From: Chitinophagaceae bacterium
GTDB taxonomy: Bacteria > Bacteroidota > Bacteroidia > Chitinophagales > Chitinophagaceae
Assembly: GCA_025351145.1 (NCBI GenBank)
Contig: JANXWM010000139.1
Location: forward strand, 1-10,358
Direction: 5' to 3'
Length of the DNA: 10,358 bases
Part shown: positions 7,519 to 10,358 of the stretch, one piece after another
How the letters are laid out: the number at the start of each line of letters is the position of its first letter
Numbering within the stretch: the first letter of the stretch is position 1
Translations under genes and position numbers: made by a program
The notes under the pieces: model-generated
Told to the model about the DNA's origin: nothing
What the model saw: the letters and a program-made list of their open reading frames with translations, nothing else
The model's database searches: none

Positions 7519-8028
7519 TTAAAAAACTGTTAGTTCTGCTGTGTTTAATACTACTGGCAGGTCGTCAGTTTTTGGAAGTCCTATTATTCCACCAAAACTG
7601 AATGGTCTTGCACGGTAACTTCTAACTTGCTGCACCATTCTGTTGTAGTTGGCAATTTGCGGCTGTATCGTACCTTGAAAACCTGTTATTTGATTATTGA
7701 TTCTTTCGATCGCTTCTCTTGTTACTGGAATGTTTGGTAATTCAACTCTTGATAAAATAAAACTTTGGAGTTCCATTGAATTCATTAACGAAACCCAGAA
7801 CTTTGAGTCAAGCCGTTCACTTGTATTGATTGTGCTGATGTTCCTGTCAATTGAAACACGCATGTATTGAATGCTTACAGAAAGTTCACTACTCTTTAGT
7901 TGAATTTCTCTAAGTTGCCCTGACAAGTGTTGTCCAAACCACCTTGAAAAAGAATTCAGATTTTGAAGTTCCTGAACTGCAAGATCAGAAAGTTGATAGT
8001 TGATTTGTAATGCTTCTTCTAAATTCAT
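7519..8028 (-). CDS. Uncharacterised helical protein of the conjugation operon
   Basis: 169 residues with no firm family. It is largely helical with Gln, Asn, Ser and Ile spread through long helices: residues about 1-50 (EEALQINYQLSDLAVQEL), 50-95, and a helix from about 105 to 143 (EAIERINNQITGF, then NYNRMVQQVRSY). It ends with a Pro/Gly-rich tail (PFSFGGIIGLPKTDDLPVVL). The YN..VQ..R.Y followed by PF....GL resembles the end of LemA-type four-helix proteins, but the similarity is short and there is no N-terminal TM, so I do not assign it. There is no Cys. The C-terminus does not end in Gly-Gly, so it is not an obvious modifier. It lies 19 bases after the membrane protein stop and 32 bases before the E2-like start, which argues for co-expression and perhaps a complex with one of them. 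Confidence 0.8.
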   Translation of the reverse strand: MNLEEALQINYQLSDLAVQELQNLNSFSRWFGQHLSGQLREIQLKSSELSVSIQYMRVSIDRNISTINTSERLDSKFWVSLMNSMELQSFILSRVELPNIPVTREAIERINNQITGFQGTIQPQIANYNRMVQQVRSYRARPFSFGGIIGLPKTDDLPVVLNTAELTVF

Positions 8029-8047
8029 AATTTTAAAGCTAAGAATT

Positions 8048-8764
8048 TTATTTGAGTTTACTTTCGTTTAGATGTCGCTTTTCCTTATTAAAATGTCTGC
8101 GGTATATATCTAATAGCTCAATTGCTTTTGGCATTTCATTTTCATAAATATCTGTGTATAATACTTCTATAATTATATCTTTCAAAGCAAATCTTACTTT
8201 TGTTTTGAATTCTTCAAAGTCATTATTGCTTGTTTTGCCTGTTAGTTCTATCAAATTTAATTCAGCACCTGCTGCGATAACTTTGGTTTCAATTTTAAAA
8301 GCAAAGTCACTCCATGTCAAATTCTCTGGGTGTGCAGGCATAATGTCAATTAAGTTCTTGAAACTATTTCTAGTGTTTTCCGGACTAAATATTTTCACCT
8401 CTTTTATTGTCAAAGGCCCTAAACCGGCATTTCTAATTTTTACTTGAATTTGTTCTTCATAATCACCAACTAAAATATTTGCAAGTGGTCTTACTAATCT
8501 TTCTTGTCTTTGGTTAGCTTCGTTTTGTTGCTGCTTCTGGTACTCGTTAAAGCTGACGGCAATGTAAGTTGTAACTGCCAACGTCAGAATGCTTATTACA
8601 GGATTAAGAACACCTCCTATATAATCACCAAATGTTCCCCACTCGTCTTTATTTGATGATAGTGTCCAACTTCCAAATTTGAAAATGTAAAAGAGTGCTG
8701 GTATTAAACACAGCATAACTAAAACAAAAGTCAGAATTAAAATTTTTTTTTGCATGTCGGTCAT
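8048..8764 (-). CDS. Two-TM membrane protein, putative abortive-infection type
   Basis: 238 residues. TM1 is about 8-28 (LILTFVLVMLCLIPALFYI) and TM2 about 52-71 (VLNPVISILTLAVTTYIAV). Just before TM2 is W42-G-x-F45-G-D-x-I49-G-G, the pattern seen in small membrane proteins annotated as putative phage abortive infection proteins (putAbiC-like). A Gln-rich coiled coil follows (about 73-90), then a predicted beta-sandwich-like domain (EEQIQVKIRNAGLGPLTIKEVKIF), and a basic C-terminal helix. With a basic N-terminus and two TMs, both ends are probably cytoplasmic. It is the first gene of the operon, and several inverted repeats lie upstream. An ATG three codons later is possible. I infer a membrane sensor or effector for the conjugation enzymes. 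The membrane topology is clear; the family link rests on a short motif and is moderate. Confidence 0.8.
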   Translation of the reverse strand: MTDMQKKILILTFVLVMLCLIPALFYIFKFGSWTLSSNKDEWGTFGDYIGGVLNPVISILTLAVTTYIAVSFNEYQKQQQNEANQRQERLVRPLANILVGDYEEQIQVKIRNAGLGPLTIKEVKIFSPENTRNSFKNLIDIMPAHPENLTWSDFAFKIETKVIAAGAELNLIELTGKTSNNDFEEFKTKVRFALKDIIIEVLYTDIYENEMPKAIELLDIYRRHFNKEKRHLNESKLK

Positions 8765-8785
8765 TTAACTGAGTAACTGTCTTTG

Positions 8786-8834
8786 TTGCGTTAGCGCAAA
8801 ACAAATGTGCTGCATTTGTGTCGCGGTTGTTTTG
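8786..8834. promoter_or_regulatory. Cluster of inverted repeats upstream of the operon
   Basis: Three nested or adjacent palindromes lie 20-70 bases before the first gene. TTGCG-TTAG-CGCAA spans 8786-8799. ACAAATG-TGCTG-CATTTGT spans 8801-8819. CAAAACAA (8797-8804) pairs with TTGTTTTG (8827-8834). The arms compete, so alternative structures are possible in the 5' leader. An operator or attenuator role is inference from position only. Confidence 0.35.
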
Positions 8835-8839
8835 GACTG
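8827..8839 (+). repeat. 13-bp direct repeat, right copy (possible island border)
   Basis: TTGTTTTGGACTG, identical to 1179-1191 and again followed by ATTACA after a short offset. It lies 62 bases upstream of the first gene of the operon. The two copies are about 7.65 kb apart and bracket the operon and the small helical protein gene. Confidence 0.35.
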
Positions 8840-9177
8840 GCATTACAACTCTTTTTTTTTCGAAGTGTAGGCTTGTATTCTCATGTCTGTTTTTTTTGGG
8901 TCTGCTTAAAGTTATCGAATTTCGCCGAGGCATTATCAAAAATAGACGAACTAAATAGCGTTACCAAAAAATATTTCGATAATGCTTTTTAAAACTTTTA
9001 CAGTACTTTTTTTTAATAGATGGAGAGTCAATTTATTTATCTTACCATAAAAGCACAATAGATAATCCAACACCATAACCATACATTTCCGCTGAACCAT
9101 ACTCAATTTTAAACCTAGCAAAAGCCACATTTTGTAGTTGATTGTATTGGCTGTTAAAAGCCCCTTCTTAATCCAAC

Positions 9178-9191
9178 CGTACAAGAGTGCG
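9178..9191 (+). repeat. Dispersed repeat motif CGTACAAGAGTGCG, copy 2
   Basis: Preceded by AATCCAAC and followed, after a small hairpin (TCCCG/CGGGA), by GCTCAATAGCAG. The same order of blocks recurs at 10141-10259, so this copy belongs to the duplicated flank of the RidA-like gene. Confidence 0.65.
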
Positions 9192-9228
9192 TCCCGATGA
9201 GACATACGGGATCAAGTACGCAACGAAA

Positions 9229-9339
9229 GCTCAATAGCAGTAATTAGTTTGGCTCAAAATCTTATTCCTTAGCCTGATATTTTTTGTAAACCTACCCTTA
9301 CTTATTTTGTTTTATGAGCCTCCATATCAATTTCAATTA
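9229..9339. repeat. Duplicated RidA 3' end and flank, copy A
   Basis: This stretch matches 10248-10358 base for base with a single mismatch that I can see, at an offset of 1019. It contains the downstream flank and the last 12 codons with the stop of the RidA-like gene. The match continues to the window edge, so its true length is unknown. The C-x matching blocks at 9171-9191 and 10142-10162 show that the shared region extends leftward with a variable insert. Confidence 0.9.
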
Positions 9340-9811
9340 ACTGCCCCTTTATTGCAAGCCCTTTTACTTCCAACCAGGTGCCCGTAGGGAATTGCTTTTT
9401 GTAAATTGAATTGCGGTAGCCGGAAACTTTTATAAAATCCTGCATATTGGTGGTATAAATATTCTCTGCATAAACATCATCAAATGTATAGCCGTAATGC
9501 TGCAGTATTTTTTCAAGGTCGCTGTAACAATTTTTCATTTGCTGTTCTATATTGCCGGGGGCTACAATTATGCCGCTATCATTCATACTAACGGCGCCGG
9601 ATATTTTTAAATCGTCACCAATTTTTACGGCATGAGAATAACCATAAGCTTTCTCCAGTGCCGGACGAAGTAAAAAATATTCGGCAGTATCTGGCTGTAT
9701 GGTTTTTATTGCTGTGTCTGCAGTCGTTTTGAAATTGTCAGCATTGTTGCAACTGCTTAGTATGGATAACCCAATTAAAAGACCTGAAGCAAGAAGAGAA
9801 ATCTTTGTCAT
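9302..9811 (-). CDS. RidA/YjgF-family lipoprotein
   Basis: 169 residues from ATG 9811. An ATG at 9871 in frame would add 20 residues but would bury the signal peptide, so I reject it. Residues 1-20 are a lipoprotein signal peptide with hydrophobic LLASGLLIGLSIL and lipobox L18-S-S-C21, so the mature protein should be lipid-anchored outside the cytoplasm. Residues about 46-165 are a Rid domain: YGYSHAVKIGDDLKISGAV, GNIEQQ...C..L..IL..YG.T.DDV, Y.TNM.DF, and P.GTWLEVKGLAI...IEIDMEA. Cytosolic RidA deaminates reactive enamines and imines with a conserved Arg in the P-A-R-x motif. Here that motif is P-T-G-T, so the Arg is missing and the classical activity is doubtful. Export of a Rid protein is unusual but is seen in Bacteroidota. 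The gene is partly duplicated at the right edge and shows no link to the operon. Confidence 0.85.
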   Translation of the reverse strand: MTKISLLASGLLIGLSILSSCNNADNFKTTADTAIKTIQPDTAEYFLLRPALEKAYGYSHAVKIGDDLKISGAVSMNDSGIIVAPGNIEQQMKNCYSDLEKILQHYGYTFDDVYAENIYTTNMQDFIKVSGYRNSIYKKQFPTGTWLEVKGLAIKGQLIEIDMEAHKTK

Positions 9812-10008
9812 TGTGAGTTTTTGTTTTAGTGATTGAATGTGTGGGGTATTGCAGAATGATACATTACTCAAATATATAGGATATTATACGTTGTTTTATT
9901 TTTTGAAGCCACAGGTTAACCCGATAATAAAATTTCTCAGTCGTGCCTCCTTTGAAATGACGCGTTATAGATCAGGACGTACAAGTGTATGTTTAGCCGT
10001 CATGCTGT

Positions 10009-10025
10009 CCTGAAACAAGTTCAGG
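10009..10025. repeat. CTGAA/TTCAG hairpin, copy 1
   Basis: CCTGAA-ACAAG-TTCAGG forms a 6-bp stem with a five-base loop. An outer ATGCTG (10002-10007) pairs with CAGCAT (10033-10038), giving a longer branched palindrome typical of dispersed extragenic repeats. Confidence 0.65.
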
Positions 10026-10069
10026 ATTGTTTCAGCATCTCCTGGCAAATATTTCACTCACGACAAGAG

Positions 10070-10090
10070 ACCCTGAAATAAATTCAGGGT
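10070..10090. repeat. CTGAA/TTCAG hairpin, copy 2
   Basis: ACCCTGAA-ATAAA-TTCAGGGT forms a perfect 8-bp stem. It shares the CTGAA/TTCAG core with the copies at 10009 and 10164, while flanking stem bases differ in a compensated way. Confidence 0.65.
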
Positions 10091-10148
10091 AAAGTACTGC
10101 TATCTGCTTTGTTTCTACGCACCGGTAAAAGCTCATATATAATCCAAT

Positions 10149-10162
10149 CGTACAAGAGTGCG
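10149..10162 (+). repeat. Dispersed repeat motif CGTACAAGAGTGCG, copy 3
   Basis: Exact match to 9178-9191, preceded by AATCCAAT. It is followed by an 84-base insert with two palindromes before the GCTCAATAGCAG block, versus about 37 bases in copy 2. Confidence 0.65.
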
Positions 10163-10163
10163 A

Positions 10164-10182
10164 CACTGAAACAAGTTCAGTG
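10164..10182. repeat. CTGAA/TTCAG hairpin, copy 3
   Basis: CACTGAA-ACAAG-TTCAGTG forms a perfect 7-bp stem with the same ACAAG loop as the copy at 10009. It sits inside the insert that distinguishes the two duplicated flanks, which suggests it was inserted after or during the duplication. Confidence 0.65.
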
Positions 10183-10247
10183 CAGGCTGCCACGCTTTTT
10201 AAAAGATGCCATAAAAGAGGAACTGTGAACCGAGCGTGGCAAGTAAA

Positions 10248-10358
10248 GCTCAATAGCAGTAATTAGTTTGGATCAAAATCTTATTCCTTAGCCTGATATT
10301 TTTTGTAAACCTACCCTTACTTATTTTGTTTTATGAGCCTCCATATCAATTTCAATTA
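10248..10358. repeat. Duplicated RidA 3' end and flank, copy B
   Basis: Second copy of 9229-9339 with one visible mismatch (A at 10274 where copy A has C). It continues beyond the window. Confidence 0.9.
10321..10358 (-). CDS. RidA-family protein, last 12 codons (runs off the right edge)
   Basis: The minus strand encodes IEIDMEAHKTK and a stop, identical to the end of the RidA-like protein at 9302. Only 38 bases are in the window. It implies a tandem paralogue, or the decayed end of one, immediately upstream of the first gene on the same strand. Whether the rest is intact cannot be seen. Confidence 0.6.
   Translation of the reverse strand, partial: IEIDMEAHKTK

Larger units (their letters stand above)
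8765..9228. other. Upstream region of the operon; no gene supported
   Basis: This is the likely promoter region of the operon, with inverted repeats near the gene (listed separately) and the right copy of the 13-bp direct repeat. I did not find a convincing Bacteroidota promoter (TTTG and TAnnTTTG at proper spacing). At about 8909-8992 the plus strand has a short codon-like stretch, LSNFAEALSKIDELNS followed by VTKKYFDNAF and a stop, which may be the 3' end of a lost gene. The same stretch holds 8-bp inverted repeats (8912-8919 with 8975-8982; 8930-8937 with 8978-8985). A minus-strand open frame at 8951-9205 starts inside the dispersed repeat and looks fortuitous. Confidence 0.5.
9872..10320. 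other. Hairpin-rich spacer between two RidA-like copies; no gene
   Basis: No gene is supported. The stretch includes three related hairpins with CTGAA/TTCAG stems (10009-10025, 10070-10090, 10164-10182), a CGTACAAGAGTGCG motif, and a GCCACGC/GCGTGGC inverted repeat (10189-10195 with 10234-10240). The part next to 9871 should hold the promoter of the RidA-like gene, but I could not identify one with confidence. A minus-strand open frame at 10032-10253 is made almost entirely of these palindromes and is rejected. Confidence 0.6.

Noticed and set aside
2388..8764. PRTRC-type cassette
   Set aside because: PRTRC cassettes also pair JAB and ThiF proteins but include a ParB-like protein and a characteristic small Ubl-like protein, neither of which is present.
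8649..8939. Minus-strand frame overlapping the start of the two-TM gene
   Set aside because: It runs through the palindromic leader, has no domain features, and overlaps the better-supported gene in another frame.
8951..9205. Minus-strand 84-residue frame
   Set aside because: Its start lies in the duplicated repeat block and the translation shows no family feature or ribosome-binding site.
10032..10253. Minus-strand 73-residue frame
   Set aside because: It consists almost entirely of hairpin repeats.

Overview
The window looks like accessory DNA from an AT-rich Bacteroidota genome, probably of the Chitinophagaceae/Sphingobacteriia type. Supporting signs are AT-rich start regions mostly lacking Shine-Dalgarno sequences, a secreted SBBP beta-propeller protein, a lipoprotein-type RidA homologue, and intergenic DNA full of small dispersed palindromes. 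The assignment to this group is inference. All genes I accept are on the minus strand.

Layout from right to left, which is the direction of transcription. (1) 9229-10358 holds a RidA-family lipoprotein gene. Its 3' end and downstream flank are duplicated at the right edge, with a hairpin-rich spacer between the copies. (2) 8765-9228 is non-coding apart from a possible gene relic, and has a cluster of inverted repeats just upstream of the operon. (3) 8764-2388 is one tight operon in the order: two-TM membrane protein of putative abortive-infection type, uncharacterised helical protein, E2-like (UBC-fold) protein with a long repetitive N-terminus, decayed second E2-like copy, JAB/JAMM metallopeptidase, ThiF/E1-like adenylating enzyme, and a single-TM protein with three cysteine-rich PEGA-like repeats. 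(4) After a 240-base gap comes a small Lys-rich helical protein (1653-2138). (5) 591-1652 is a 1-kb gene-free stretch with repeat-type sequence. (6) The left edge is the N-terminal part of a secreted SBBP-repeat protein.

The main interest is the operon. E1 + E2 + JAB is the enzyme set of bacterial ubiquitin-like conjugation pathways (relatives: type II CBASS Cap2/Cap3, BilABCD, and other Prok-E2/ThiF/JAB islands). Here the enzymes sit between two membrane proteins, and no obvious ubiquitin-like modifier is encoded. By family logic the E1 would activate a C-terminal carboxylate, the E2 would accept it on Cys335, and the JAB enzyme would process or remove it. The membrane proteins could be sensors, targets or effectors. 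A defence role is inference from the gene families and the accessory context. A 13-bp direct repeat (1179-1191 and 8827-8839) brackets the operon together with the 1653-2138 gene, and may mark its borders as a mobile unit.
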